Shown: positions 26,128 to 35,458, numbered from the stretch's first letter. The stretch: 64,000 nucleotides of DNA from Niabella agricola (GCF_021538615.1 NZ_JAJHIZ010000003.1:1054001-1118000), one strand, 5' to 3'. Notes: generated from the letters alone by a model not told the origin. Numbers and translations are program-made.

Positions 26128-26787
26128 ATGATTGAAGCTGTTATAAACGGGTTCGACCTGGAAGCCATCGCTACCCAACTGATTATGATCTGCGTTTCCA
26201 TACTGATCGGTATGATCATCGGCGCTGAAAGAGAATATAAAAACAAGTCAGCGGGTTTAAGAACCTTTATCCTGGTATCCTTCGGTTCCTGTATTTTTAC
26301 GATCTTATCCATCCGGATAGGAATTAACAACCCCGACCGGCTTGCTGCAAATATCATTACCGGTATTGGCTTCCTGGGGGCCGGCGTTATTTTCAAAGAC
26401 CGCACTAAAATCGAGGGCATTACCACTGCCACTACTATTTGGGCTACGGCTTCCCTGGGGATGAGTGTAGGCGCCGGGTATATTTATCTTGCCCTGGTGG
26501 GTACCGTCATCGTTATTGTCATTCTGAAGCTGCTGATGCCGGTTCAGAAATTCATCGACAACCGTCATAAGATCCGGGAATATAAAATTGCAACAGCAAC
26601 CATTGCGGATCTTGATAGTTGTATTGCCTGGTTCCGCGAAAACCATTTAAAAATCTTGTTATTGAATGAACAAAAAAGGCCGGAAGGATTTTCGCGAACC
26701 TGGCAGGTCAGGGGCCCGCTTAAAAACCACGACCAGTTGGTTGCCCGGCTGGTGCAGGACCCGAAGATCATTTCCTATCAATTTTAA
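26128..26787 (+). CDS. MgtC/SapB-family membrane protein
   Basis: Inner-membrane protein of 219 residues. The N-terminal ~140 residues carry the MgtC fold: five hydrophobic helices with the hallmark GAEREYKNKSAGLRTF and the conserved TGIGFLGAGVIFKD segment, then ATTIWATASLGMSVGAG. The C-terminal ~80 residues form a soluble ACT-like extension. MgtC proteins affect growth at low magnesium and, in pathogens, inhibit the F-type ATP synthase; most are not magnesium transporters. No magnesium transporter gene is adjacent and no Mg2+ riboswitch was seen upstream. It is convergent with the SRPBCC gene. Confidence 0.92.
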   Translation: MIEAVINGFDLEAIATQLIMICVSILIGMIIGAEREYKNKSAGLRTFILVSFGSCIFTILSIRIGINNPDRLAANIITGIGFLGAGVIFKDRTKIEGITTATTIWATASLGMSVGAGYIYLALVGTVIVIVILKLLMPVQKFIDNRHKIREYKIATATIADLDSCIAWFRENHLKILLLNEQKRPEGFSRTWQVRGPLKNHDQLVARLVQDPKIISYQF

Positions 26788-26855
26788 AAGTCATTGAAAA
26801 AAATGAGCCTGAACAGGAACGGCTGATAGCCTTGACGCCCGAAGCATCCGCGGTA

Positions 26856-27332
26856 TTATGCTTCCCGGAGGCCGGATTTCAGGATATGTTCCCAGTTATA
26901 GAATACATACCGGTGAATACTTTTCAGACCGATCCACATAGGCAGCGCACCCCAGCGGCGGGCTCCGGGTTTCAATTTAAATTCAGTGGTACGCGTCATC
27001 CGGGTTGTTGTCACATTCACAGGATTCAGAACAAAGGTTTCCACGATAGTGTCCACACAAGGGCCAAAATAGATGTTGGTTTCACGCATCTCAAACCGAA
27101 GTTTTTCCTCCGGCATCCATTCCAGGATGGTTTGCCGGATCACACCCTTGTCGGAAATGCACTCCCGGGTAGCACCCACACCTCCGCGCTCATCCACCAG
27201 CCGGCATTCAATGGGCTTGGGAAGCCCCAAACGAAAATAACAGGGCCTTTGATCCTTCATTTTTGAATGAAACAACAACGGCCACAACCGGTCCGGGGCA
27301 GCACTGAATTTCCATGTGGTTTGAACCTGCAT
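26856..27332 (-). CDS. SRPBCC-family (START/Bet v1-like) protein
   Basis: A 158-residue protein of the polyketide-cyclase/START-like helix-grip fold (opening QVQTTWKFSAAPDRLWPLL, later TTRMTRTTEFKLKPG). Members bind hydrophobic ligands in a central cavity and their roles are mostly unknown. The start codon lies 27 bp after the stop of the nitronate monooxygenase gene, so the two are likely cotranscribed, though no functional link is established. Confidence 0.75.
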   Translation of the reverse strand: MQVQTTWKFSAAPDRLWPLLFHSKMKDQRPCYFRLGLPKPIECRLVDERGGVGATRECISDKGVIRQTILEWMPEEKLRFEMRETNIYFGPCVDTIVETFVLNPVNVTTTRMTRTTEFKLKPGARRWGALPMWIGLKSIHRYVFYNWEHILKSGLREA

Positions 27333-27359
27333 AAAAAGACGGTTAAAATTCTCTAGTGG

Positions 27360-28424
27360 TTAGGACTCATCGGCTAACGCCCTGCCAAACTGCGTTACAA
27401 TTGTTGCAGACATATCTGCAACCGTAGTAAGCGGCAATTCCGTTCCGGCCCACAGACTGGTAAACTCCGGATCATTCTGCGCCTGGGCCTTTTTACGAAG
27501 CGCAGTTGTTAAGGCATTCTGATATGGGTAGGGAAGCACGGGTATACCTGAGGTTTCGATCGCCCTGATAAAAGCATTGGACAACCCTCTTGCCCACCGC
27601 CCGGAAAAGGCAGTCGTTAACACGGACCGCATTTCCGTTTTCCCGCTCAGCAATTGTTTATATCCGGGAATGGCCTGGCTTTCCCTTGTAGGAATAAAAA
27701 GCGTTCCTAACTGAACGGCGGCGGCCCCCAGATCAATCATCTTTTTTGCTCCTGCCACGTCCCGTATTCCGCCAGCAGCGATCACGGGAATATGTATGTC
27801 GGTCTTCATGTCCTGTAATAAAGCTTCCAGCGATTGTTGCGGAAGATCATCGCCCAGGTGCAAAAAACTGCCCCGATGCCCGCCGGCCTCAATACCCTGT
27901 GCCACTACCATATCGATACCTTTATCCTGTAACCAGGCGGCTTCTTTCAAACTGGTAGCCGTACCGGTCAGCAATAGGTTATGAGTCTTCAGCAACCGGA
28001 TACTGTCATCGTCCGGGCACCCGAAAGTAAAGCTCACCAGGCGCACGTCTTCCTTAACCAGTACATCCAGCTGGTCTTTATACGTATACAGACGGGGCAG
28101 CCGGAGATCAGCATCGGTCAATATATATCCGCGTTCAGCCGCCAAGCGTTGTATCAGCTGCTGCATAGGCTCCGGAGTTGCAGCATCCAGCTCCGGGACA
28201 TTGTGCACAAACAGGTTAACGGCAAAGGGTTTTGAAGTTAGCGCCCGCGTCTGGTCCAGCAAGGTTGCAACAGCATCCGGTGAAAGACCACCTACCGCAA
28301 GCGATCCCAGTCCGCCTGCATTGGATGCAGCCGCGGCCATTTCCGGGGTTGACACTCCCAGCATCGGTGCCTGTATCACCGGGTACCGGATCTGCAGTTG
28401 CCGAAGTAATGTGTGGGTATGCAT
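27360..28424 (-). CDS. nitronate monooxygenase (2-nitropropane dioxygenase family)
   Basis: FMN-dependent TIM-barrel enzyme of 354 residues that oxidises alkyl nitronates such as propionate 3-nitronate. Motifs are IQAPMLGVSTPEMAAAASNAGGLGSL near the N terminus (landmark, residues 19-44), MVVAQGIEAGGHRGSF with the catalytic histidine, and the phosphate-binding VIAAGGIRDVAGAKK. The family also includes enoyl-reductase-like proteins, so substrate assignment is general. It sits 52 bp downstream of mutS2 and 27 bp upstream of the SRPBCC gene, all on the minus strand. Confidence 0.9.
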   Translation of the reverse strand: MHTHTLLRQLQIRYPVIQAPMLGVSTPEMAAAASNAGGLGSLAVGGLSPDAVATLLDQTRALTSKPFAVNLFVHNVPELDAATPEPMQQLIQRLAAERGYILTDADLRLPRLYTYKDQLDVLVKEDVRLVSFTFGCPDDDSIRLLKTHNLLLTGTATSLKEAAWLQDKGIDMVVAQGIEAGGHRGSFLHLGDDLPQQSLEALLQDMKTDIHIPVIAAGGIRDVAGAKKMIDLGAAAVQLGTLFIPTRESQAIPGYKQLLSGKTEMRSVLTTAFSGRWARGLSNAFIRAIETSGIPVLPYPYQNALTTALRKKAQAQNDPEFTSLWAGTELPLTTVADMSATIVTQFGRALADES

Positions 28425-28476
28425 ATCTTAATTTTTGTATTATCCGCACCGCCACTACGTAAAGCGCTGCAGTAAA

Positions 28477-30588
28477 CTATGGCTTTTCCGCTGTTTCTTT
28501 TTCTTTCACCACTACCAGGTCTGCCAGTTCAACCTGCATAGGCAATAAGCCAATTTTTACCACCGCGCGTTTACTCTTGATCTCCAGCACTTCTCCCACC
28601 TGGTGGTTCCGCTTCATCTTTACCGTGTCCCCTACTTTTATATCCCCGCCCACTTCCTGGTATTTGGATTCGATTTTTTTCTGAATCTTTCCCACCGCTT
28701 TCTTTTCCTGCTTATTGAAGAGCAGGTTGTTGATCTGCTTAATGAGTTTTTGTTTATCCTCCTCCTTCTTCCATTCAATGGTGATCTGCTTGAGCTTGCG
28801 CTCCATATCTTTCAGATAGGTGATCCGTTCTTCAGATATCTTATTCTGCTCCCGCAGTACGCTCATCTGTTGCCGGTGTTTTTCTTTATCCATCACCCGC
28901 TCCATTTCCTTTTTCAGCCGCTCATTTTCTTTGATCAGCCGTTCAAGTTCCTTGTCTTTCTTCGTCAGGTCGCGCAGGTTCTGCTCTGTTTTATTCAGTA
29001 GTTTATCCAGCCGGTACTGATCATCATCCACCATTTGCCTTGCCTGGTTGATCAGGCGCTTATCCAGCCCGATCCGCTCTGCAATCGAAAACGTATAAGA
29101 GCTTCCCGGACGCCCTACCACCAGCTGGAACATGGGTAACAGGTTCTTTTCGTCAAAGGCCATGGCCCCGTTCACAATGCCATGTGTTTTCCCTGCCATC
29201 ACTTTCAGATTCAGGTAATGGGTGGTTACAATTCCATAGGAATGCTTTTTCAGCAATTCCAGCAGGATTACTTCTGCAAAAGCTCCGCCAAGGTTGGGGT
29301 CACTACCGCTACCCAGCTCATCGATAAAGAACAGGGTTTTACCATTGGCATGCTCCATAAAATATTTCATATGGATGAGATGGCTGCTGTAGGTACTGAG
29401 CTCAAACTCCAGGCTCTGCGTATCACCGATGTGGATCATCAATTGTTTAAACACCCCAAACTCGCTGTTGGGATGTACCGGAACCAGTAAACCGCTTTGC
29501 ACCATCATCTGCAACAATCCCACCGTTTTCATCGTAACGGTTTTTCCGCCTGCGTTCGGGCCGCTTACCACCAGTATCCGCTGGTTTTCATCCAGGGTAA
29601 TGGACACCGGAAAAGTGGGTTTGCCGGAGCGTTTGTTGTATAAATATAACAGCGGGTGGTACGCATTTACCAGGTGTACCTGGGCCTTATCGGCAACTAC
29701 TGGAAATTCTCCATTAATATCCCCGGCAAATTTGGCCTTGGCACGTATAAAATCATATTCACCAAGCACCGTATGCCAGGTTTGAAGTAAAGAGGCATAG
29801 GTTGACAATGTAGCGGTAAGCTGCCGCAGGATACGGTCTACCTCCTTGCGCTCTTCATGCTCCAGGTCGGCCACTTCATTGTTCAGGTGCATGGTTTCTT
29901 CCGGCTCAATAAACGCCGTTTTACGACTATCGCTCTCGCCATGAAGAATTCCTTTTACCGCCCGCTTCTGTTCTGCAAATACCGCAATCACGCGGCGTCC
30001 GTTCATAAAACTTTCTTCAATCTCCGCCAGGTACCCCTGCTTGTTGAGTTTTGAAACAATCTTGTCAAAGATGCGCCGCAACTCGGTACGCTTGCGATAG
30101 AGGCTCAGCCGGATTTCCTTCAGAGCCGGCGAGGCACTGTCCTTCACCTGCCCAATTTCATCTACGACCTCATCGATCAGGCTGATAATGGCTTTTTCAT
30201 AATAAGTATCTTTTATCACCCGGTACAGGCTTTCATATGCCAGCTTCCGTTCCGCATCAAACCAGCGGAAGATTTTTTCAATACTCTCCGCCAGCTTCCG
30301 GATCTGCAGCAATTGTTCTCCTGTAAGCAAGGCGCCGGCAATGGAAAGCAGCTTCAGCTCCCTGGCCAGGTTTAAAATATAATCATTGGGGAAATAAACG
30401 GCGTTCTGTAGCAACTGCTTAAACTCATGCGACTGCTTCAGCTCTTCGTCAATAAACCGTTTATGCGTATGGATGCGCAGCTGTTCGGCCTTACGTTGCG
30501 CATAATCCGTTTCACAGTGCTTTGCCAGCAATTCTCTGATCTTATCAAACTCTAATTGTATATATGCCGATTCCGGGTATAATTTCAT
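28477..30588 (-). CDS. mutS2: MutS2-type ATPase lacking an Smr domain
   Basis: A 703-residue MutS2 homologue. It has the helical core, the ABC-type ATPase with Walker A SGPNAGGKT and Walker B TLFFIDELGSGSD, then a long coiled coil (~residues 510-630, rich in Glu/Lys) and a KOW-like beta segment (GDTVKMKRNHQVGEVLEI). MutS2 proteins suppress recombination or rescue collided ribosomes. The C-terminal Smr nuclease domain of canonical ~780-residue MutS2 is absent, since the protein ends about 30 residues after the KOW-like part. Similar Smr-less forms occur in Bacteroidota. A -7 element TATCTTTG lies at 30617-30624. Confidence 0.9.
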   Translation of the reverse strand: MKLYPESAYIQLEFDKIRELLAKHCETDYAQRKAEQLRIHTHKRFIDEELKQSHEFKQLLQNAVYFPNDYILNLARELKLLSIAGALLTGEQLLQIRKLAESIEKIFRWFDAERKLAYESLYRVIKDTYYEKAIISLIDEVVDEIGQVKDSASPALKEIRLSLYRKRTELRRIFDKIVSKLNKQGYLAEIEESFMNGRRVIAVFAEQKRAVKGILHGESDSRKTAFIEPEETMHLNNEVADLEHEERKEVDRILRQLTATLSTYASLLQTWHTVLGEYDFIRAKAKFAGDINGEFPVVADKAQVHLVNAYHPLLYLYNKRSGKPTFPVSITLDENQRILVVSGPNAGGKTVTMKTVGLLQMMVQSGLLVPVHPNSEFGVFKQLMIHIGDTQSLEFELSTYSSHLIHMKYFMEHANGKTLFFIDELGSGSDPNLGGAFAEVILLELLKKHSYGIVTTHYLNLKVMAGKTHGIVNGAMAFDEKNLLPMFQLVVGRPGSSYTFSIAERIGLDKRLINQARQMVDDDQYRLDKLLNKTEQNLRDLTKKDKELERLIKENERLKKEMERVMDKEKHRQQMSVLREQNKISEERITYLKDMERKLKQITIEWKKEEDKQKLIKQINNLLFNKQEKKAVGKIQKKIESKYQEVGGDIKVGDTVKMKRNHQVGEVLEIKSKRAVVKIGLLPMQVELADLVVVKEKETAEKP

Positions 30589-30616
30589 AAACGTGCGCTA
30601 CAAATTTTCAAGCCTG

Positions 30617-30624
30617 CAAAGATA
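30617..30624 (-). promoter_or_regulatory. -7 promoter element (TATCTTTG) of mutS2
   Basis: On the minus strand TATCTTTG lies 28 bp upstream of the mutS2 start codon and matches TAnnTTTG. No exact TTG partner at -33. Confidence 0.5.
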
Positions 30625-30787
30625 CGAGAGGAAACACTAAATACTAAATAGCAAATGCAAAACTCCAAATTCTAAAAAAGTGCTCTGCACGGCTCCGGTC
30701 GCGCAACATATTAAACTTTCTGCCGCCAACGCTTGTTATTAAGTTGTAAATTAACGTTCGAATCTGTAATTTACAGTCAGTAATACA

Positions 30788-31441
30788 TTGAAAACTGTTA
30801 TTCCCATATTAATATTGATCGCGCTGGCGGCAACAGCCTGTGCACAGAAAAAAAAGGAGCCCGTGGTTTTTGCAGGGCCGGCAGCAAAATCTTCTACAAT
30901 GAGTCAACAAACAGACACAGCCACTTTCGCCAACGGATGCTTCTGGTGCACAGAAGCGATTTTTCAGGATGTAAAAGGTGTATCCTCGGTTACCAGCGGC
31001 TATACAGACGGGCATACAAAAAATCCTACCTATAAGGAAGTATGTACCGGCAATACAGGACATGCCGAGGCTTTACAGATCGTTTATGACCCTTCGGTTG
31101 TTTCTTTTGACGAGCTGCTGGAGATCTTCTGGAAAACCCATGATCCTACCACACTGAACCGGCAGGGCGGGGATGTAGGCACACAATACCGCAGCGGGAT
31201 TTATTATCATAATGCCGACCAGAAAGCAAAAGCGGAACATTACAAGCAGGAACTGGACAAAAGCGGGGCTTTTGACAACCCGATTGTAACGGAAATAAAA
31301 CCCTTTACCGTATTTTACCCGGCAGAGGACTACCATCAGTCGTATTTTAACAATAACGAAAATAAAAATCCCTATTGCACCATGGTTATCCGGCCAAAAG
31401 TGGATAAATTTCGTAAAGTATTCAAAGACAAGCTGAAATAG
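30788..31441 (+). CDS. msrA: peptide-methionine (S)-S-oxide reductase MsrA, lipoprotein form
   Basis: Repairs oxidised methionine in proteins. The 217-residue product has the catalytic Cys51 in GCFWCTE, the GHAEALQIVYDP strand and EDYHQSYF. It begins at a TTG codon, and the first 20 residues (MKTVIPILILIALAATACAQ) form a lipoprotein signal with Cys18 as the lipidation site, so this copy should work in the periplasm. If translation started at the internal methionine 38 it would be cytosolic; the well-formed signal peptide favours the TTG start. It is a single gene, with an inverted repeat shortly downstream. Confidence 0.92.
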   Translation: MKTVIPILILIALAATACAQKKKEPVVFAGPAAKSSTMSQQTDTATFANGCFWCTEAIFQDVKGVSSVTSGYTDGHTKNPTYKEVCTGNTGHAEALQIVYDPSVVSFDELLEIFWKTHDPTTLNRQGGDVGTQYRSGIYYHNADQKAKAEHYKQELDKSGAFDNPIVTEIKPFTVFYPAEDYHQSYFNNNENKNPYCTMVIRPKVDKFRKVFKDKLK

Positions 31442-31451
31442 AAGGCGGAAT

Positions 31452-31536
31452 TGAGGTTTGAGATTTCAGATATGAGATATCCAAATTGATATGCCTGTAA
31501 AGGTCTCATTTCCCGGCTCTCCATACTCAAACCTCA
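31452..31536. repeat. 11-bp inverted repeat in the msrA/ureohydrolase gap
   Basis: TGAGGTTTGAG (31452-31462) is repeated exactly in inverse orientation as CTCAAACCTCA (31526-31536), with a 63-bp AT-rich loop. The msrA stop lies 10 bp upstream. It could fold in RNA or be a mobile-type intergenic repeat. Its wording resembles other short dispersed repeats in the window. Confidence 0.5.
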
Positions 31537-31557
31537 GGATATAACAAACGTTAATTG

Positions 31558-31589
31558 TTGCCGGATGCGATAAAAAGCGCATAACTTTG
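31558..31589 (+). promoter_or_regulatory. Bacteroidota promoter of the ureohydrolase gene
   Basis: TTG at 31558-31560, a 21-bp spacer and TAACTTTG at 31582-31589 match both promoter halves with the same spacing as the SAM-riboswitch promoter. The start codon is at 31615, preceded by a purine-rich AAAAGGAG ribosome-binding site (31601-31608), which is unusual in this phylum. Confidence 0.75.
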
Positions 31590-31614
31590 CGCCTTCCAAA
31601 AAAAGGAGACAATA

Positions 31615-32658
31615 ATGTTGGACATAACAAATTTCGATCAGAACTGTGTAGCCAACCCGAACAACAACATTTTTGGGCTGCCCAGTACCGAAGAAAACGC
31701 CGACCTGATCATTATCAACGTTCCCTGGGAAGTAACCGTAAGCTACGGTGCCGGAACGGCCCGGGCGCCGGAATCCATCCTGAAAGCCAGCCTGCAGGTT
31801 GATCTGTATGATCCCGATTATCCCAATGCCTGGAAAAGAGGGTATTATCTGCAACCAACCGATCGGACGGTGCTCCTGAAAAGTGATTTCCTGCGCAAAG
31901 AAGCCGAACTCTATATTGACTATATCTCCAAGGGTGAAGAACTGGGCAAGAACCAGTTTATGTGCCGCACCATCAAAGAAGTAAACGAAGGCGGTGTTTA
32001 TTTGAATAACTGGGTGTATGACCAGGCCAGGGTATTGCTGAATGACAATAAACTGGTAGGACTGCTGGGAGGCGACCATAGTACTCCCCTGGGATTGTTT
32101 AAGGCACTGGCAGAAAAACACGGTGAATTCGGGATTCTTCAGATCGATGCCCACTGTGATCTGCGGAAAGCCTATGAAGGGTTTGTTTACTCCCATGCCA
32201 GCATTATGTACAATGCCCTGAATGAAATTCCGCAGATCAAAAACATCGTGCAGGTAGGCGTTCGTGACCTTGGACAGGACGAGTGGGAATATATAAAAAA
32301 CAGTGAATACAGGGTCATTACCTATTTTGACCAGGAAATAAAAGAGCGTCAGTTTGATGGGGATACATTTAAGAATATCGCTGAAGAGATTGTAGGCAAG
32401 CTGCCGCAGAAAGTACATATCAGTTTTGATATAGACGGGCTCGACCCCAAATTATGTCCCGATACCGGCACTCCTGTGCCCGGCGGATTTGAACTGGACC
32501 GCGTTTTCTTCCTCTTTAAGAAGATCGTGGAAAGCGGCCGCCAGCTGATCGGGTTCGATCTGGTGGAAGTCGGCACCGGGGAAACAGACTGGAATGCAAA
32601 CGTGGGAGCAAGAGCGCTTTACAAATTATGCAACCTGCTTGCAGATAGCAATCAATAA
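31615..32658 (+). CDS. ureohydrolase (agmatinase / formimidoylglutamase family)
   Basis: Manganese enzyme of 347 residues in the arginase superfamily. The binuclear metal ligands are visible in GGDHSTPLG, QIDAHCDLR and SFDIDGLDP. The family hydrolyses guanidino or formimino groups, giving urea or formamide. Bacteroidota members of this subtype are annotated as agmatinase family, and some act as formimidoylglutamase. No histidine-degradation or polyamine genes are adjacent to decide. It has its own promoter and a clear ribosome-binding site, and is followed 29 bp later by a membrane-protein gene. Confidence 0.88.
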   Translation: MLDITNFDQNCVANPNNNIFGLPSTEENADLIIINVPWEVTVSYGAGTARAPESILKASLQVDLYDPDYPNAWKRGYYLQPTDRTVLLKSDFLRKEAELYIDYISKGEELGKNQFMCRTIKEVNEGGVYLNNWVYDQARVLLNDNKLVGLLGGDHSTPLGLFKALAEKHGEFGILQIDAHCDLRKAYEGFVYSHASIMYNALNEIPQIKNIVQVGVRDLGQDEWEYIKNSEYRVITYFDQEIKERQFDGDTFKNIAEEIVGKLPQKVHISFDIDGLDPKLCPDTGTPVPGGFELDRVFFLFKKIVESGRQLIGFDLVEVGTGETDWNANVGARALYKLCNLLADSNQ

Positions 32659-32687
32659 CCCCTTCGCGGAATAAAATTATCCAGCTA

Positions 32688-33293
32688 TTGAGTCATCCGG
32701 CACCAGATCACAAACCCGCAGCCACCGTAACCGATGCCGGCCGGGAGTACCGTTTTGAGATCCCGAATGCCCGGGTACTGATCTACCAGGTTTTTGCCTA
32801 TGGCATTATTTTTTTTAATATCCTGGGACAGTTGTTGATGGATTATCAGCGCAATAGTCCTAATTTAAAGGTCAGCGTGCTTGTGTGTGTGCTGCTTTTT
32901 GTACTGTTCATCCTTCGTGATATTTACTTCTTAAGAAAAAGAAATACCCTACAATCACTGGGTATCGTTCTCCTCATCCTGGGTTTCCGATGGTATCAGT
33001 ATGCGCTGGGATGGGGATTTGCGATCAACGTGCTCTTGTGGTTTCTTTATCTGGTAGCACGCAGGCAGCTGGTCATAACAATAACAGCGGAGGAAATCCG
33101 TTACCCTTCCTTTCCCGTTAAAAAAATCGCCTGGAGCGAGGTCAGCAACCTGGTTCTTAAAGCCGGCATTCTTACCATCGACCTTAAGAATAATAAAATA
33201 TACCAGCATTTTATAAAAGATGCGGATCAGATCGTTTCTGAAGAAATATTTAACGAATTTTGCAGGAAGCAGCTGGCTGTGCAAAGCTGTTAA
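32688..33293 (+). CDS. small membrane protein of unknown function
   Basis: A 201-residue protein read from a TTG start, since no ATG occurs in frame before the first membrane segment. About four hydrophobic helices lie between residues 35 and 125 (VFAYGIIFFNILGQLLMD, VCVLLFVLFILRDIYF), followed by a soluble C-terminal part with a pattern like bacterial PH domains (EIRYPSFPVKKIAWSEVSNL). It follows the ureohydrolase by 29 bp and may share its transcript. No function can be assigned. Confidence 0.65.
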   Translation: MSHPAPDHKPAATVTDAGREYRFEIPNARVLIYQVFAYGIIFFNILGQLLMDYQRNSPNLKVSVLVCVLLFVLFILRDIYFLRKRNTLQSLGIVLLILGFRWYQYALGWGFAINVLLWFLYLVARRQLVITITAEEIRYPSFPVKKIAWSEVSNLVLKAGILTIDLKNNKIYQHFIKDADQIVSEEIFNEFCRKQLAVQSC

Positions 33294-33415
33294 CTAACAG
33301 TTATCAGCGATTAGCTTTTAGCTTTCAGATGATCCGGTTCTGCTTGAATTTTGTCTTTTGATCTTTGTTTTTTTAATCTTTCGAAATTTAGAATTTAGCG
33401 TTTAGTATTAAAATA

Positions 33416-34717
33416 ATGGCATTAACATCCTCCCCGTACCTGTTGTACTCTGATGGCAACGGAAATATTTTTGAAGATACCAGTCTCTACGCTGTTGGGC
33501 GCAGCGGGTGGGATGCCTTGCCCGTACCAGTAGAAGACTGGATCGAGTTGCCGGACGGCGGCTCGCTTTATGAGTTGCCTGAACGGATAGGGATTGGCAT
33601 TGATGTCATAACCGGTGAATTACGACTTTGTGATAAAGGCTGGGCCGTGGCCGCCTTTATCCCGCCGGCGCATACAGGCTTTTATATTGCCGCTTACGAA
33701 ACCAAGCCAGAGGCGCCTACCCTGCCGCTGTTTTGCTACACCGCCGTATCCTGGCAGAACGACAAATTCTATGTTCCCGCCATCCGTATCGAACAGGACA
33801 TCCGCCAGGAATGTGCCGGTTTTGATGCAGACAAAGTAAAACTGGGCGTAGCACAACTCACAAAAGCCTACCCGCACAACCGGCTGGTTCATCACCTGGC
33901 GAACAATTGTGCGCTCACCTATCATTGTCCTGCTGCAAGAAACTATTTTATCGGCCGCTGGGAATGCCCCGTGCCTGCATCACCAGCCTGCAATGCCAAT
34001 TGTGTAGGTTGCATTTCGCTTCAACCCGATGAGGAAACCATCGTGTCTACCCAGGACCGTCTGCAGTTTAAACCCTCCGTGGAAGAGATTGTGGAATTTA
34101 CGGTGCCGCATCTTGAAACCGCGCCATATCCGCTGATCAGTTTCGGCCAGGGCTGCGAAGGCGAACCGCTGCTAATGTGGGAAACACTGGAAAAAGCAAT
34201 CATCGAGATCCGCAAGCATACTTCAAAAGGGAGTATCAACATCAATACCAACGGGTCACGTCCCGATGCGGTAAAACGTCTTTGCGAAGCGGGGTTAAAC
34301 TCAATCCGGGTAAGTACCAACAGTGCCCGAAGCGAGATCTATATGCCGTATTACCGTCCTAATAATTACCAGTTTGAGGATATTGTAGAAAGCCTGAAAA
34401 TAGTAAATGGCTTTGGTGGCTGGACCTCTATCAACTATTTTGTGTTCCCCGGCATGACGGACAGTGTTGCCGAATACGAGGCCTTGCGGAAACTGATCCG
34501 GGATACAGGATTGAAGATGATCCAATGGCGCAACTTCAACATTGATCCCGACTGGTACCTGGGCAAGATCGGGGTTAGTGAGACCGGCGAGTTCATGGGG
34601 GTAAAACAACTGATGGAACTGATCAAAGAAGAATTCCCGCACCTGAAATACGGGTATTATAACCCGCCCATGGAACGGATAAAGGGCAACTACGAAGTGG
34701 ATTTTGCGCATTATTAA
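33416..34717 (+). CDS. radical SAM protein
   Basis: A 433-residue protein. The 4Fe-4S cluster motif is Cys192-x3-Cys196-x2-Cys199 (CNANCVGC), followed by the GQGCEGEPLL and NTNGSRPDAV segments of the radical SAM barrel. The ~180-residue N-terminal part has no name I recognise and contains further cysteines (165, 171, 184) that could hold a second cluster. Substrate unknown. The gene stands alone between AT-rich intergenic stretches. Confidence 0.82.
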   Translation: MALTSSPYLLYSDGNGNIFEDTSLYAVGRSGWDALPVPVEDWIELPDGGSLYELPERIGIGIDVITGELRLCDKGWAVAAFIPPAHTGFYIAAYETKPEAPTLPLFCYTAVSWQNDKFYVPAIRIEQDIRQECAGFDADKVKLGVAQLTKAYPHNRLVHHLANNCALTYHCPAARNYFIGRWECPVPASPACNANCVGCISLQPDEETIVSTQDRLQFKPSVEEIVEFTVPHLETAPYPLISFGQGCEGEPLLMWETLEKAIIEIRKHTSKGSININTNGSRPDAVKRLCEAGLNSIRVSTNSARSEIYMPYYRPNNYQFEDIVESLKIVNGFGGWTSINYFVFPGMTDSVAEYEALRKLIRDTGLKMIQWRNFNIDPDWYLGKIGVSETGEFMGVKQLMELIKEEFPHLKYGYYNPPMERIKGNYEVDFAHY

Positions 34718-34732
34718 TCACAGGCAATTTTG

Positions 34733-34889
34733 TTTCACGCAATGGAGCAAAGACGCAGCGGTTTAGCTGTTGCCACAAAGGTATGAAGACTCTAAGATGC
34801 ACAAAGGTTAACATTCTTCGTGGGTCTTTGTGTCTCCCGTCTTCGTGGTTCTTATTTCATGCAACGACGCAAAGAAGCAAAGACACGGC
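34733..34889. repeat. dispersed intergenic repeat with internal direct repeats
   Basis: Fills most of the 315-bp gap before the small membrane gene. TTTCACGCAATGGAGCAAAG at 34733 onward recurs in altered form as TTTCATGCAACGACGCAAAG near 34855, and TTCGTGGTTCTTATTTCA lies between. The same wording appears in inverse orientation at 52504-52699. Positions 34890-35032 hold AAGCTAAAAGCTGA-type short repeats and no gene. Confidence 0.65.
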
Positions 34890-35032
34890 AGTTGACTTCT
34901 GCAAATAACAGGGCTTCATGTCCGCCCGGCGGATAAAATTTCTAAAGGACTCAAGAGTCAAAAATCAGGAGCCAAAATTCCAAACCACACGGGTTATCTG
35001 AAAGCTAAAAGCTGACCGCCGATCACGCTTCT

Positions 35033-35458
35033 CTACATATAAATATCTTGGTGCTTTACCAGCCAAGGCACTGCCACGGTTGCAAAAATGCCCGAAATGA
35101 TCGTCAGGCCGAGCAACAGTTCGTGAAACTCGGTGGTCACCACCGGATCTGGCGAACGATGCACCTGGAGCACGCCATAAACACAGAGCAATGTAAATAC
35201 CGCGGACAGCGACACATAAATCGGGGTTCCGTTCCTGAAATACCGATCAATAAACGCAAATGCCACACCGGCCAGGGGTAACGCAAAAAGCGTGGCAAAG
35301 ATGATGGTGGACACATTGATCAGATCGTGCAGGGGAAACGCTGTCTGCTCCCGGAAAAGCACATCATATACCAGGTTAAAAACGGTGGCAATGTAGCCTG
35401 CAAATAAACCGGCCATCAGCGGTTTATAAATATGGCCATTGTAATTTTTTGTTTCCAT
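35033..35458 (-). CDS. four-helix membrane protein under an FNR-like promoter
   Basis: A 141-residue protein with about four membrane helices (GLFAGYIATVFNLVYDVLF, IIFATLFALPLAGVAFAFID, VSLSAVFTLLCVYGVLQV, GLTIISGIFATVAVPWLV) and no recognised family. The start codon lies four bases after a TATTTTTG -7 box, so the mRNA is probably leaderless. An FNR-like palindrome abuts that box. The Crp/Fnr regulator gene lies 156 bp away on the same strand, so regulation by it is likely. Function unknown. Confidence 0.65.
   Translation of the reverse strand: METKNYNGHIYKPLMAGLFAGYIATVFNLVYDVLFREQTAFPLHDLINVSTIIFATLFALPLAGVAFAFIDRYFRNGTPIYVSLSAVFTLLCVYGVLQVHRSPDPVVTTEFHELLLGLTIISGIFATVAVPWLVKHQDIYM

Noticed and set aside
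30740..30780. TTCGAATCTG near 30748 as part of a tRNA T-loop
   Set aside because: No matching acceptor, D or anticodon stems and no CCA-proximal pairing.
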